Origin: Galbibacter mesophilus
GTDB lineage: Bacteria > Bacteroidota > Bacteroidia > Flavobacteriales > Flavobacteriaceae
Assembly: GCF_023721415.1 (NCBI RefSeq)
Contig: NZ_JAMQVC010000001.1
Coordinates: 1,364,001 to 1,428,000, forward strand
Direction: 5' to 3'
DNA length: 64,000 bases
Shown here: positions 34,501-43,474 of the stretch, in pieces
Layout of the letters: every line of letters begins with the position of its first letter
Position numbering within the stretch: position 1 is the stretch's first letter
The notes under the pieces: model-generated
Told to the model about the DNA's origin: nothing
Database searches by the model: none
The model's input: only the letters and a program-made list of their open reading frames with translations
Program-made: the position numbers and the translations under genes

Positions 34501-35009
34501 TTACCGGTTGGTCGTTTGTTATTATGATGACCATGATGGGAATTATCTCCTTGGCGGGTATCGTGGTAAACAACGGGGTAGTACTGTTGGATTATGCGCA
34601 AATTCTTATTGATAGACGAAAAATTAAATTGGGTCTAACGGAAAACTCCGATTTACTTCCGAAGAAAGACATGAAAGAAGTATTGGTAATGGCCGGGCGC
34701 GCTAGATTAAGGCCTGTATTGCTTACGGCTATTACGACAATTTTAGGTTTAATTCCGTTAGCAATCGGTTTGAATATCGACTTTTTCTCGTTGTTTTCTC
34801 AATTTGATGCTCAAATTTACATGGGAGGTGATAACGTAATATTTTGGGGGCCTCTGGCTTGGACAGTAATTTTCGGACTGTTTATCGCTACTTTCCTTAC
34901 ATTGATTATTGTTCCGTTATTATTTTACATCGTGTATTGGGTGAAAATGAAGTTTAGAAATAAAAAAGACGATGTAATTGAAAAAATAGGAGAAGCTTCT
35001 CCGGTGTAG
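31509..35009 (+). CDS. RND multidrug efflux permease (AcrB type)
   Basis: 1166 residues, twelve membrane helices and two periplasmic loops. GMPRESFPEVKETKIYISTPYPGNTAEDIERLITDPLEDELK opens the first loop; the proton-relay helix is ALIMGLGMLVDNGIVVVENVYR and the matching second-half region MMGIISLAGIVVNNGVVLLDYA. Somewhat longer than E. coli AcrB (1049), with an extra hydrophobic stretch near 515-560. Substrate unknown; drugs or lipophilic compounds rather than metals, given the TetR gene. Confidence 0.94.
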   Translation: MSKINKNADKEFVLSSWAIENKTTIYVMIAIVLVLGISAYFGMPRESFPEVKETKIYISTPYPGNTAEDIERLITDPLEDELKNVSNVVEILSTSQEDYSIITVEFDEDITVEAAKQKVKDEVDAEKAGEDWPVFNGAKVEPNVFDLNLSEEMPILNINIQGNYPVDKLKEYGEYLEDKIEDLPEIKQVDIRGAQEKEVEVAVDVYKMMAAKVSFDDVLNTIRNGNVTMSAGNMIVSGQRRTIRILGEIEKPKELNNFVVKSQDGVVYLRDIADISFKEEDKTTFAREFGESVVMLDVKKRAGKNMIEASEKITEIIKKARKEYYPPDLSITVANDQSSQTLNQVNDLVNNIIFGIILVVGVLMFFLGFRNALFVGFAIPMSMFMSFMILQGLGYTLNTMILFALIMGLGMLVDNGIVVVENVYRLMDEEGMSRVEAAKKGIGEIAFPIIISTATTVAAFIPLGMWPGVMGEFMKYFPITLSVVLGSSLFVAIFMNSMLVSEFMNVGEKKLTRKQLIRLSIILGVPGLLILIFGGAIRGIGTLMLFTAIMFWVYRYWLKGTANYFQRNTLVWLEDKYQNFLKSSLMGWKPVLFVGGTFVMLIVVFMLFGASLGSGRTKVEFFPDNKPNQIIVYIEYPQGTDINKTNAITKEIEKRVYNVLNDKEYMDGGYNFMVESAVSQVGEGAGNPQTDGGSSAEMPHKAKITATMREYKYRRGKDSEKLRKKVQEALKGVFPGIAISVEKDAVGPPAGYPINIELSGEDYDQLIADAEKMRDYINSRNVAGVEELKIDVNKGKPAMVVEVDREKAGELGVAVGQVGNQLRRSIFGEKAGIYKEDGDDYDIYVRFNKDLRYNPDALFNQKIIFRDQATGQIKEIPVSAVAKRKNTSSFSAIKHRDLKRVVTVYSGLAPGYTDAGAVVGKIQKEMRNFDISSDINVDYTGQLEEQQKQMNFLMSAFFAGLGLIMLILIFQFSSISKPTIIMIAIFLSFIGVFGGLMITGWSFVIMMTMMGIISLAGIVVNNGVVLLDYAQILIDRRKIKLGLTENSDLLPKKDMKEVLVMAGRARLRPVLLTAITTILGLIPLAIGLNIDFFSLFSQFDAQIYMGGDNVIFWGPLAWTVIFGLFIATFLTLIIVPLLFYIVYWVKMKFRNKKDDVIEKIGEASPV

Positions 35010-35049
35010 TAGCATTTTTTAATTCAGTAGATAGTTACTGCTGAAAAGA

Positions 35050-35115
35050 AACTGTCAGCTTAGGTTAGTCAAACAGGTTTATCTTTAACCCTTCGCCAAA
35101 CTTGAGCTGACAGTT
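35050..35115. terminator. Convergent terminator after the RND operon
   Basis: AACTGTCAGCT (35050-35060) / AGCTGACAGTT (35105-35115) followed by TTTTT, with a 44-nt loop. Serves the RND operon and the converging radical SAM gene. Confidence 0.7.
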
Positions 35116-35157
35116 TTTTATTTATAACCTTTTCTGAAGCTGAATAATGGTATAAGT

Positions 35158-36252
35158 CTAAAACAAACTAGTTTGTCCGTGTTGGTTCTGTTGTAAAATA
35201 TGTCTTTGCATTTCAAATAAATCATGATTAAGTTTTGGGAATTCAGAGTCTTGAAAATATTGTTGTTTTGCAATACGAATAAGCGCGTGTATCTGTTCTG
35301 CAATTTTGCCTTCTCCTGTTTTCCGGACACCAAATCTACTATCGTTGAGCGTTCCACCGTGGCATTCTGCTATTTGATGTAAAACTTTTTCTGCTTTATC
35401 GGGCATGGATTTCCGAATCCAGTCGCTAAAAATTTCACCAATGGAACCGTTCAATCGAACCATGGTAAACGCAATAGATTTTGCGCCATACTCTTTTACG
35501 GTTTTTGCCAATGGAAGAATTTCATGACTGTTAATGCTCGGTATAATTGGGGCAATCATAACATTTACTGGGATATTGTTCTCGCTTAAAAGCTTTACTG
35601 TTTCCAATCTTTTTTTAATACTAGCTGTACGGGGCTCCAAAATTCGCCTGGTTTCTTCGCTCAAAGAAGTTATTGAAATATTTACGCCTATCAATCCTTC
35701 AGAAGCTAAATCCTTTAGAATGTCTAGGTCTTTTTTTATGTAGGCATTTTTGGTTATTATGCCCACAGGATGTTTGTATTTTAAAAACACTTCCAAACAT
35801 TTTCGAGTGATTTTAAATTTTTGTTCCGCAGGTTGGTAACAATCGGTATTTCCAGCCATTACAATCGTCTTGGCTTGCCATTTTTTACTAAGCAATTTTT
35901 GTTCTAGAAGTTGAGGTGCGTTCTTTTTTACGAGTATTTTACGTTCAAAGTCCAATCCTGCACTGTAACCCCAATATTCGTGGGAATTTCTCGCATAGCA
36001 GTAAATACAGCCATGTTCACAACCTTGGTAGGGGTTCATAGAATAGTTCATGCCAACATCGGGGCTAGTAACCTTGTTAACAATAGTCTTTGGGAAAACC
36101 TCTAAATACTGAGTTTCATTTTTAGTAGCTTCCTCACCCTCCAGCCGGCAATACTCCAGGAAATCATCCCGCAATTCATGGGAAAATTCAAAAAATTTGT
36201 TATCTGTATTCAGCTGTGCGCCTCTTCCTTTTATATAATTTTTGTTGGACAT
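35158..36252 (-). CDS. PA0069-type radical SAM protein
   Basis: 364 residues. The iron-sulfur cluster motif is CEHGCIYCYAR (CxxxCxxC), followed by AKTIVMAGNTDCYQPAEQKFKITRKCLEVF. The family is close to SplB-like proteins and is labelled PA0069 family radical SAM; the substrate is unknown. The C-terminal half (GSIGEIFSDWIRKSMPDKAEKVLHQIAECHGG) fits family length. Single gene facing the RND operon. Confidence 0.9.
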   Translation of the reverse strand: MSNKNYIKGRGAQLNTDNKFFEFSHELRDDFLEYCRLEGEEATKNETQYLEVFPKTIVNKVTSPDVGMNYSMNPYQGCEHGCIYCYARNSHEYWGYSAGLDFERKILVKKNAPQLLEQKLLSKKWQAKTIVMAGNTDCYQPAEQKFKITRKCLEVFLKYKHPVGIITKNAYIKKDLDILKDLASEGLIGVNISITSLSEETRRILEPRTASIKKRLETVKLLSENNIPVNVMIAPIIPSINSHEILPLAKTVKEYGAKSIAFTMVRLNGSIGEIFSDWIRKSMPDKAEKVLHQIAECHGGTLNDSRFGVRKTGEGKIAEQIHALIRIAKQQYFQDSEFPKLNHDLFEMQRHILQQNQHGQTSLF

Positions 36253-36453
36253 ATTCCAAAATTAAGGAAAAAATCCATTCATTAAATTGAATTCTACTCC
36301 AAATTTTTTGTGTATCTTTTTTGCTGTTTTTTTAATTAACCTTGAAAATTTTAAAGATTCCATAATGAAACACCTAGAATTAAGCTTAAATCACCAATCG
36401 TAATGCTAATTTGGGTGTTCCATGTAACCACTAAAAACAATTAATAATTACAC

Positions 36454-37872
36454 ATGAAACGAAGAAACTTTATTAAAAATGCAGCTGCAGCAGGAAGTGC
36501 CTTTTACATCATCCCTTCCCATGTGATGGGAGGAGAGCACATACCGCCAAGTGATACACTTTACATGGTTGGTATTGGTGTTGGTGGAAGAGGAAAGCAA
36601 GTAGTAGAAGAGTTACACAATACTAAAAAGGTAAAATTTGTTGCCTTTTGTGACGTCGATGATAGACGTGCCAAAAACACGTATCAAGCTTTTCCTGATG
36701 TAAAAACGTATAAAGATTACAGAAAGGTTTACGATAAGCACTTAAAAGATATTGATGCATTTATGGTTGCTACACCAGACCATACGCATGCAACAATTGC
36801 GCTGCCTTTTATGAAAGCTAAAAAACATGCCTATGTAGAAAAGCCGTTAACGCACAATATCTACGAGGCGAGATTGCTAACCGAAATAGCCAAGAAACAT
36901 GGTATTGTGACCCAAATGGGGAATCAAGGAAGTTCTTCAGATGGCATTCGCACCGCCAAAGAATGGATTGATGCTGGTGTTCTTGGAAAAGTGAATAGAG
37001 TAGATTGTTGGACAAACAGACCTGTTTGGCCACAAGGGAATAAAATTATTACAGAATCAGAGCCCGTACCAGAAGGTTTGGATTGGGATTTATGGTTAGG
37101 CCCTGCAAAAGACCGCCCATACAACTCTGCTTATATGCCATTTAAATGGCGCGGATGGTGGGATTTTGGAACGGGAGCTTTAGGTGATATGGGTTGCCAC
37201 ATTATGGAAACGCCTTTTAATGTACTCAACTTAGGTTACCCAACTGAAGCACAAGCAAGTTGTACGGTGCCTTGGGTCAAAGATTTCGTGCCAGGAAACT
37301 TTGAAGACGCTTGTCCGCCTTCATCTGTAGTGAGATTGAAATTTAATTCTAAAACCCAAGGTGATGTGTCTTTGAATTGGTACGATGGCGGAATGCGTCC
37401 GGAGTTCCCAGAACACATCCAAGACTCTGAAACCATTGGCGACGGTGGCGGTGGAAGTATATTCTACGGAGAAAAAGGTGTTATGATTACTGATACCTAT
37501 TCTGCAAATCCGAGAATTCTAAATTATTATAAAGATAAAGTGGGCGCTTTCCCAGCGCAAAGTTTGAAGCGCGTTGAAAACGGACATGCAGGTAATTTTG
37601 TGGAAGGATGTCTTACAGGTTCTAAAACTTCATCACCTTTCTCTTATGCCGGACCGTTAACAGAAGCTGTTCTTATGGGTAATTTAGCCATACGTGCCTT
37701 CCAGTACAAGAAATTAAATGATGAAGGTGAAAGAATGAGCGAATGGGAGTTTGAAGCTTCGCCAGGAAGAAAACGTCTTTTGTGGGATGGAGAAAACATG
37801 AAAGTCACCAATTTCCCTATTGCTGAAAGGTGGATTAAAAGAGAATACAGAGAAGGTTGGGAACTTTCTTAA
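36454..37872 (+). CDS. Secreted Gfo/Idh/MocA oxidoreductase
   Basis: 472 residues. The N-terminus MKRRNFIKNAAAAGSAFYIIP is a Tat-type signal, so it is exported folded with its NAD(P). Rossmann motif MVGIGVGGRGKQVVEEL, catalytic KP in YVEKPLTHN, and the long C-terminal domain typical of Bacteroidota glycosyl oxidoreductases of this size (DFGTGALGDMGCHIMETPFNVL). Probably oxidises a sugar or inositol-like polyol, related in function to the carbohydrate genes at 47-61 kb. Monocistronic with its own terminator. Confidence 0.9.
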   Translation: MKRRNFIKNAAAAGSAFYIIPSHVMGGEHIPPSDTLYMVGIGVGGRGKQVVEELHNTKKVKFVAFCDVDDRRAKNTYQAFPDVKTYKDYRKVYDKHLKDIDAFMVATPDHTHATIALPFMKAKKHAYVEKPLTHNIYEARLLTEIAKKHGIVTQMGNQGSSSDGIRTAKEWIDAGVLGKVNRVDCWTNRPVWPQGNKIITESEPVPEGLDWDLWLGPAKDRPYNSAYMPFKWRGWWDFGTGALGDMGCHIMETPFNVLNLGYPTEAQASCTVPWVKDFVPGNFEDACPPSSVVRLKFNSKTQGDVSLNWYDGGMRPEFPEHIQDSETIGDGGGGSIFYGEKGVMITDTYSANPRILNYYKDKVGAFPAQSLKRVENGHAGNFVEGCLTGSKTSSPFSYAGPLTEAVLMGNLAIRAFQYKKLNDEGERMSEWEFEASPGRKRLLWDGENMKVTNFPIAERWIKREYREGWELS

Positions 37873-37891
37873 CTTTAAAACTATATTCTAA

Positions 37892-37919
37892 AAAATGCTC
37901 GTATTCGTACGGGCATTTT
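37892..37919 (+). terminator. Terminator of the 36.5-kb oxidoreductase gene
   Basis: AAAATGCTCGTA / TACGGGCATTTT with a TTCG tetraloop, followed by a T run. Confidence 0.8.
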
Positions 37920-37979
37920 TTTTGTTTTCATTTTCTGAAGAAAGGAGTAAAGTGGAGTTGAATAATTTCCAAATGGGGT

Positions 37980-38060
37980 AAAAATAAAAAGGACGGAAGT
38001 TAATCCGTCCTTTTTGCCCCAAATCTTACCATGAACTTAACCTACTTATGCTATGGTATT
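37980..38060. repeat. 81-bp direct repeat, copy 1 (two hairpins)
   Basis: Identical to 38198-38278, offset 218 bp. It holds a perfect terminator-like hairpin GGACGGA / TCCGTCC with A and T tracts, then CCCCAAATCTTACC and an inverted repeat TACCAT...ATGGTA. Both lie in the non-coding gap between the oxidoreductase and purF; the 137 bp between the copies are AT-rich with nothing recognisable. Confidence 0.75.
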
Positions 38061-38197
38061 GGCTAAAGTATGCTGAATATTGATTTCGGTAAAAATTATT
38101 AGGTGTAATACACGTTTTATAGATAAAGTGTATTTTCTATATAAATTACTTGATAGGATATTTTTTTGGAAGAAGTTAAAAATTTTAGAAAAGTAAC

Positions 38198-38278
38198 AAA
38201 AATAAAAAGGACGGAAGTTAATCCGTCCTTTTTGCCCCAAATCTTACCATGAACTTAACCTACTTATGCTATGGTATT
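38198..38278. repeat. 81-bp direct repeat, copy 2 (two hairpins)
   Basis: Second identical copy, about 80 bp after the purF stop (minus strand), where its first hairpin could end purF transcription. Identity over 81 bp, then loss of match at both ends, shows a discrete duplicated unit rather than a chance likeness. Confidence 0.75.
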
Positions 38279-38354
38279 AGCAAAGATAAGAACAGAATAT
38301 TATTTATAAGTTAAGAATCAGTTAAATTGCGCATTTTAACGACAAAATACATTT

Positions 38355-40253
38355 TTAATAAGCTCTTCCCTGTACGCCTTCATAGAAGTTCATGAACGAT
38401 CTATTCACCACACGGTTTCCTCCCGCGGTTGGATAATTTCCTGTAAAGTACCAGTCACCAAGGTTTTTAGGACAAGCGGCGTGTAAGTTTTCTACAGTTT
38501 GGTAGATGATTTTTACTTCGGCCTTCATTCCTTCTGGACACAACAATTCTGAAATTTTTTGTGAAATCTCCTCATCGCCGAAAGGTTCATAAAAAGCTTG
38601 AACTGCATTTTTTACTTCAGCATCTGGTAATTCAACTTGATCTTTACAGTTTTTGTAAATTTCTTCAACGATACCGGCAGTTCCCCTTTCTTCGTGCAAT
38701 GCTAAGGCAGCCTTAAAAGCAATTAAATCTTCCATTCTTGCCATATCGATACCATAACAATCGGGGTAGCGTATTTGAGGCGCCGAAGAAACAACTACGA
38801 TAGCTTTTGGCTGCAAGCGGTCTAATATGCGTAAAATACTTTTCTTTAGCGTTGTTCCTCTTACAATACTGTCATCAATAATTACTAAGTTGTCTGTTGG
38901 TTTTACAGAGCCGTAGGTAACATCGTAAACGTGTGTCACCAAATCGTCTCGGCTGCTATCTTCCGTAATAAACGTTCTTAGTTTAGCATCCTTAATGGCT
39001 ACTTTTTCAATGCGAGGTCGTTTGGAAAGTATTTCGTGAAGACGCTCGCTCGTTAAATTAGCACCTTCTTTCAATATTTCCTGCTCTTTCTTTTCGTTTA
39101 AAAAATCCTGAGCCTGTTTTACCATTCCGTAAAACGAAGTTTCCGCAGTATTTGGTATGTAAGAGAATACCGTGTTTTCAATATCCTCGTCAATCGCTTT
39201 TAATATCTTCGGAAGTAAAAGGCGTCCAAGATTTTTTCTTTCTTGATATATTTCGGCATCACTTCCTCTTGAAAAATAGATACGTTCAAAAGAACAAGCT
39301 TTGCGCTCCAACGGTTCAAGTATTTTTTTGGTTGAAGTTGAACCGTCTTTTTTAATGATAATCGCCTTTCCAGGATCCAGTTCTTGAACGTCTTCAAAAT
39401 TTACATTGAAAACAGTCTGTATTACCGGTCTTTCTGAAGCTACAACTACTACTTCATCATCTTTGTAATAATAGGCTGGTCGAATCCCGGCAGGATCCCT
39501 TAGTACAAAAGCGTCCCCGTGACCAATAAGTCCGGCCATGGCATAACCCCCATCGAAATTTTTGGCTGCTTTCTTTAGAATCTTGGAAACTTTAAGTCTG
39601 TCAGCAATCAACGGAGAGGCTTCCATTTTGGTGAAGCCTTCCTTTTTAATTTCTTTGTAAAGCTTCGCAACGGCATCATCTAGGAAATGACCAATTTTTT
39701 CCATTACCGTAATGGTGTCTGCCTTTTCTTTTGGATGCTGACCTAAACGAATTAAGTTCGAAAACAACTCGTTTACATTGGTCATATTAAAATTCCCAGC
39801 TACAATCAAGTTTCTGTGCATCCAATTGTTTTGGCGTAAGAAAGGGTGAACACTTTCAATGCTGTTTTTGCCAAACGTTCCATAACGCACATGTCCCAAC
39901 ATTAGCTCGCCAAGGTAAGGGATTTCTTTTTTTTGAACTTCAATACTGTCGTTGTATTCTGGATGTTCTTTTAGTTCGTCGTTAATACGGGAATTTATCT
40001 GGTTAAAAATATCCTGTATAGGTTGCGATTGGTTAGAACGTACACGACTCATGTAGCGCTCGCCTGGTTGCATGTTTAATTTTATGCTTGCAAATCCTGC
40101 TCCATCCTGCCCGCGGTTGTGCTGCTTTTCCATCATGAGGTACATTTTATTTATACCATAAAATGCAGTCCCATACTTTTCTTTGTAGTATTCTAACGGT
40201 TTAAGTAACCTAACCAAGGCAATTCCACATTCGTGTTTAATAGCGTCACTCAT
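38355..40253 (-). CDS. purF: Amidophosphoribosyltransferase-type class II glutamine amidotransferase
   Basis: 632 residues. The N-terminal glutaminase has Cys9 in HECGIALVRLL, preceded by a short stretch, and EKQHNRGQDGAGFAS. The PRPP-binding loop is NLVIIDDSIVRGTTLKKSIL, the phosphoribosyltransferase signature. First step of purine synthesis: PRPP plus glutamine gives phosphoribosylamine. Longer than E. coli PurF (505) by a C-terminal extension of about 100 residues seen in Flavobacteriia. A conventional purF may also exist elsewhere in the genome, so the symbol is moderately certain. Confidence 0.85.
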   Translation of the reverse strand: MSDAIKHECGIALVRLLKPLEYYKEKYGTAFYGINKMYLMMEKQHNRGQDGAGFASIKLNMQPGERYMSRVRSNQSQPIQDIFNQINSRINDELKEHPEYNDSIEVQKKEIPYLGELMLGHVRYGTFGKNSIESVHPFLRQNNWMHRNLIVAGNFNMTNVNELFSNLIRLGQHPKEKADTITVMEKIGHFLDDAVAKLYKEIKKEGFTKMEASPLIADRLKVSKILKKAAKNFDGGYAMAGLIGHGDAFVLRDPAGIRPAYYYKDDEVVVVASERPVIQTVFNVNFEDVQELDPGKAIIIKKDGSTSTKKILEPLERKACSFERIYFSRGSDAEIYQERKNLGRLLLPKILKAIDEDIENTVFSYIPNTAETSFYGMVKQAQDFLNEKKEQEILKEGANLTSERLHEILSKRPRIEKVAIKDAKLRTFITEDSSRDDLVTHVYDVTYGSVKPTDNLVIIDDSIVRGTTLKKSILRILDRLQPKAIVVVSSAPQIRYPDCYGIDMARMEDLIAFKAALALHEERGTAGIVEEIYKNCKDQVELPDAEVKNAVQAFYEPFGDEEISQKISELLCPEGMKAEVKIIYQTVENLHAACPKNLGDWYFTGNYPTAGGNRVVNRSFMNFYEGVQGRAY

Positions 40254-40272
40254 TGTATTCGAATAAAAAAAA

Positions 40273-40287
40273 CCCTAAAAATTAGGG
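40273..40287 (-). terminator. Terminator between the PfkB kinase and purF genes
   Basis: CCCTAA / TTAGGG hairpin; on the minus strand it is followed by a run of eight T (plus-strand A tract before 40271). Confidence 0.7.
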
Positions 40288-40298
40288 CAGTAGTTTAT

Positions 40299-41225
40299 TT
40301 ATGTAAGTTTTATATCAAATTGTGTAAGACTCTTAAATTGTTGGAGCCTTTTAAATACTTCTTCGTGGGATAAGTTTTGGAGTCGTTTGGTGCCAAATTT
40401 CTCAACGTTGAAAGAAGCTAAGTTTGAACCGTGAATTACGGCGTTCTTCATATTTTCAAATGAATAATCATCTGTTTTCGCTAGATATCCCGAGAATCCG
40501 CCTGCAAAAGTGTCTCCCGCGCCAGTAGGATCAAATACTTCTTCCAGTGGTAAAGCCGGTGCAAAGAAAACATCTCCGTTATGGAAAAGTAAGGCGCCGT
40601 GCTCTCCTTTTTTAATTACCACGTATTTTGGTCCCATTGCGTGAATTTTTTCAGCAGCTTTAACCAAGGAATATTCGCCGGACAATTGTCTAGCTTCTTC
40701 GTCATTAATAGTAATAACGTCTACTTTTTCAATTACTTTCATGAGGTCGTCCAAAAAACTATCCATCCAGAAATTCATAGTGTCCAAAATAATTAGTTTC
40801 GGACGAACTTCCATTTGTTCAATTACACTTAATTGGACGGAAGGATTTAGATTTCCTAACATAACAATCTCTGCATCCTTAAAATGGTGTGGCACTTTTG
40901 GATTAAAATCGGCCAGAACATTTAACTGAGTCTCTAAAGTATCTCTTGAATTAAGATCGTTATGGTATTTACCGCTCCAAAAAAACGTTTTACCACCTTT
41001 TACTACTTCAATAGCACTAATATCTATGTTGTTTTCAGCAAAAAGATCTAAGTATTTTTGAGGGAAATCATCTCCCACTACCGAAACGATGGCACTTTCT
41101 ACATCAAATTGAGATGCAGCCAAACCTATAAAAGGCGCAGCTCCACCAAGAATTTTATCTGTTTTACCAAAAGGAGTCTCGATAGCATCAAAAGCTACGC
41201 TTCCTACAATTAGTAATTTACCCAT
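40299..41225 (-). CDS. PfkB-family sugar/nucleoside kinase
   Basis: 308 residues from ATG 41225 (MGKLLIVGSVAFDAIETPFGK). Signature GGAAPFIGLAASQF near the start, and the catalytic loop DPTGAGDTFAGGFSGYL with the Asp of GAGD. Phosphorylates a sugar or nucleoside with ATP; the substrate is not readable. It precedes purF in the same direction, suggesting a link to purine or ribose metabolism. The start at 41243 is less likely. Confidence 0.88.
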   Translation of the reverse strand: MGKLLIVGSVAFDAIETPFGKTDKILGGAAPFIGLAASQFDVESAIVSVVGDDFPQKYLDLFAENNIDISAIEVVKGGKTFFWSGKYHNDLNSRDTLETQLNVLADFNPKVPHHFKDAEIVMLGNLNPSVQLSVIEQMEVRPKLIILDTMNFWMDSFLDDLMKVIEKVDVITINDEEARQLSGEYSLVKAAEKIHAMGPKYVVIKKGEHGALLFHNGDVFFAPALPLEEVFDPTGAGDTFAGGFSGYLAKTDDYSFENMKNAVIHGSNLASFNVEKFGTKRLQNLSHEEVFKRLQQFKSLTQFDIKLT

Positions 41226-41251
41226 GAAATAATTTTTTTGCAAATATAGGT

Positions 41252-41851
41252 TTAGTTTTCCAGTATTTCTTTCAGATTTTCAAAAGAATGAAAAGGGAAG
41301 GAGGTGAGTATAGAATTTACAAGCCATGAAGGAATGGTTCCCTTGGGATCTCCATACATTTGTTGTGTGATTTCTACCGTATTCTCATCAATTTCGTTAA
41401 TAAGCCAAAAACCTTTAAAATTTTCAATTCTAATGGTGTTGTATTCCGGTAGCCTTAAAATTGTATCCGCTGGGGATATATCGATTTTGTAATTTTTTGG
41501 ACTGATTTTTTCTACGGAAACCTTGCAGACGTGGTCTCGGTCCGTAATTGGCCAGGGAAGGTCATTTTTCATCCAAAAGATGTATTCCTTATCGGATACT
41601 TTTAGGAGCGTTTCACTTTCTGGGGTTTTGTGATTCCAGTTTTTCAGGCCGTTTCCGTTGGTAATTATACTAACAACATTTTCTACGGAAGTATTTGCAA
41701 TCAACACCGCTTTATACTCGTTGATTTTGGTAGAGTCCAATTCGCGAGTGTAAACTTTTATGTTGTTGGCGCTTCTTTTAAGTTCCCATTCTTGGGCGTG
41801 AGCAGAAAGGCCTAAAAAGATGAAACAAGTAATAAAAAATAAAACTTTCAT
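41252..41851 (-). CDS. Secreted START-domain protein
   Basis: 199 residues; signal peptide MKVLFFITCFIFLGLSAHAQ, then a START/SRPBCC lipid-binding fold: WELKRSANNIKVYTRELD at the front, LPWPITDRDHVCKVSVEKI in the middle and FKGFWLINEIDENTVEITQQMYGDPKGTIPSWLVNS near the end, all typical of START domain proteins. May bind a lipid in the periplasm. Function unknown. Confidence 0.85.
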   Translation of the reverse strand: MKVLFFITCFIFLGLSAHAQEWELKRSANNIKVYTRELDSTKINEYKAVLIANTSVENVVSIITNGNGLKNWNHKTPESETLLKVSDKEYIFWMKNDLPWPITDRDHVCKVSVEKISPKNYKIDISPADTILRLPEYNTIRIENFKGFWLINEIDENTVEITQQMYGDPKGTIPSWLVNSILTSFPFHSFENLKEILEN

Positions 41852-41882
41852 GAGGGAATTTTAAGTTGTTATTTTTTTTGCG

Positions 41883-42356
41883 TTACGGTTGGGTTTGTTC
41901 AAACCCTTTATCAATTTTTAAGTTATTTTTTTTAGAGGCTTCAACAGCCAAAAAATCGCATCTTTCGTTTTGGGGATGGTTATTATGTCCTTTAATCCAT
42001 TGAAAACTTACTTTCTGCTTTCTGTATTCTTTTAAGAAATCAATCCATAAATCCGGATTCTTTTTGTCTTTAAAGCTTTTCTTCTCCCAACCAAAGACCC
42101 AACCTTTCTCTACTGCGTCCACTACATATTTAGAATCAGAAAAAACTTTTACCAAAGTATTGCTTTTTTTTAATTTTTTCAAAGCTTCGGTTACGGCCAT
42201 AAGTTCCATGCGGTTATTGGTGGTTTTTTTAAACCCTTCTGAAAACTCTTTTCTGTAAGGCTTGCCAACCCATTCCATTACAATACCGTAACCGCCCGGG
42301 CCAGGATTTCCTCGTGAAGAACCGTCAGTATAAATATGTACATCATGCTTGTTCAT
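41883..42356 (-). CDS. rnhA: Ribonuclease HI
   Basis: 157 residues. Catalytic acidic residues in VHIYTDGSSRGNPGPGGYG (Asp), NRMELMAVTEAL (Glu), VFSDSKYVVDAVEKGW (Asp) and the C-terminal NERCDFLAVEA (Asp). Removes RNA from RNA-DNA hybrids. Its start overlaps the end of purN by 14 bp. Confidence 0.95.
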   Translation of the reverse strand: MNKHDVHIYTDGSSRGNPGPGGYGIVMEWVGKPYRKEFSEGFKKTTNNRMELMAVTEALKKLKKSNTLVKVFSDSKYVVDAVEKGWVFGWEKKSFKDKKNPDLWIDFLKEYRKQKVSFQWIKGHNNHPQNERCDFLAVEASKKNNLKIDKGFEQTQP

Positions 42357-42912
42357 TCAATACTTTTTCAATGATTTCAGGAAAGTGCATATATTCCAAT
42401 TGATGAATTTTTTGGGCAACATCTTCTGCAGTATCGCTTGGCAAAACAGTTGTTTTTGCTTGGAAAATGATATTTCCTTCGTCGTAATTTTCATTTACAT
42501 AATGAATAGTGATACCAGATTCCGTTTCTTTTTGTGTTACTACCGCTTCGTGCACATGCATTCCATACATTCCTTTTCCGCCAAACTTTGGCAACAAAGC
42601 CGGGTGTATATTAATGATTTTATTTGGAAATGCTTGAGTGATTTCCGTAGGAACCTTCCAAAGGAATCCAGCCAAAACGATTAAATCGGGCTTTAATGTT
42701 TGTAAGATTTGTAGTATGTGTCCGTTATTAAAAGCGATTTTGTTGAAAGAAATGGCACTTTTGCCATAATTGTTAGCCCGGTTAAGTACCATAGCATCCC
42801 TCTTGTTGGACAAAACTAAAGTTACTTCGGCCAAGGAAGATTTTTCGAAATGCTTGATGATGTTTTCTGCATTAGTTCCAGAACCTGATGCGAATATGAC
42901 GATATTTTTCAC
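42343..42912 (-). CDS. purN: Phosphoribosylglycinamide formyltransferase
   Basis: 189 residues. FASGSGTNAENIIKHF is the phosphate-binding start, LAGFLWKVP the folate region, and NIHPALLPKFGGKGMYGMHVHEAVV contains the catalytic Asn/His. Formyl transfer from 10-formyl-THF to GAR in purine synthesis. Upstream (42913-43220) only the acpP promoter was recognised. Confidence 0.96.
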   Translation of the reverse strand: MKNIVIFASGSGTNAENIIKHFEKSSLAEVTLVLSNKRDAMVLNRANNYGKSAISFNKIAFNNGHILQILQTLKPDLIVLAGFLWKVPTEITQAFPNKIINIHPALLPKFGGKGMYGMHVHEAVVTQKETESGITIHYVNENYDEGNIIFQAKTTVLPSDTAEDVAQKIHQLEYMHFPEIIEKVLNEQA

Positions 42913-43182
42913 TTGTTTAAATTTAAATGTTACAAAATGCCCTTTTAATCAGTTTACTATTTTAAACCGAAGCCAGAACGCAATCCTCAATTTATTAAAG
43001 TAAGATTATTTTTGTTAGAGCCCTATTATGGGCTTTTATGAGTGTTATGTTGGTTCTATTTCTAGGCAAAAAAAGGAATAATTATTTAGAAAGAGAAGGT
43101 GAAAATTAAATAGTTGAAATAAAAATTATTAACTTTAAAAGCACATTTTAGCTTCAAAACGTTTTTTTAAAGCAAAGTTTTT

Positions 43183-43190
43183 TATTTTTG
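43183..43190 (+). promoter_or_regulatory. acpP -7 box
   Basis: TATTTTTG, consensus TAnnTTTG, 30 bp before the acpP start. The 308-bp gap 42913-43220 otherwise shows no gene; it is AT-rich. Confidence 0.55.
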
Positions 43191-43220
43191 CCAACAATTA
43201 AATTTTAAAACAAAAAAATT

Positions 43221-43454
43221 ATGTCAGACATTGCATCAAGAGTAAAAGCGATTATCGTAGACAAATTAGGTGTAGATGAAAACGAGGTTGTGCCAGAAGC
43301 AAGCTTCACAAACGATCTAGGCGCAGACTCATTAGACACTGTGGAATTAATTATGGAGTTTGAAAAAGAATTCGACATCCAGATTCCAGACGATCAAGCT
43401 GAAAACATTGCTACTGTTGGCCAAGCGGTTAAGTATATAGAAGAAGCAAAGTAA
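43221..43454 (+). CDS. acpP: Acyl carrier protein
   Basis: 77 residues; phosphopantetheine attachment Ser in [19 protein letters not shown]. Carries acyl chains for fatty-acid synthesis. Followed by fabF and rnc, the common order in this family. Confidence 0.97.
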   Translation: MSDIASRVKAIIVDKLGVDENEVVPEASFTNDLGADSLDTVELIMEFEKEFDIQIPDDQAENIATVGQAVKYIEEAK

Positions 43455-43474
43455 ACGTTTTTATAAAGAAATAG

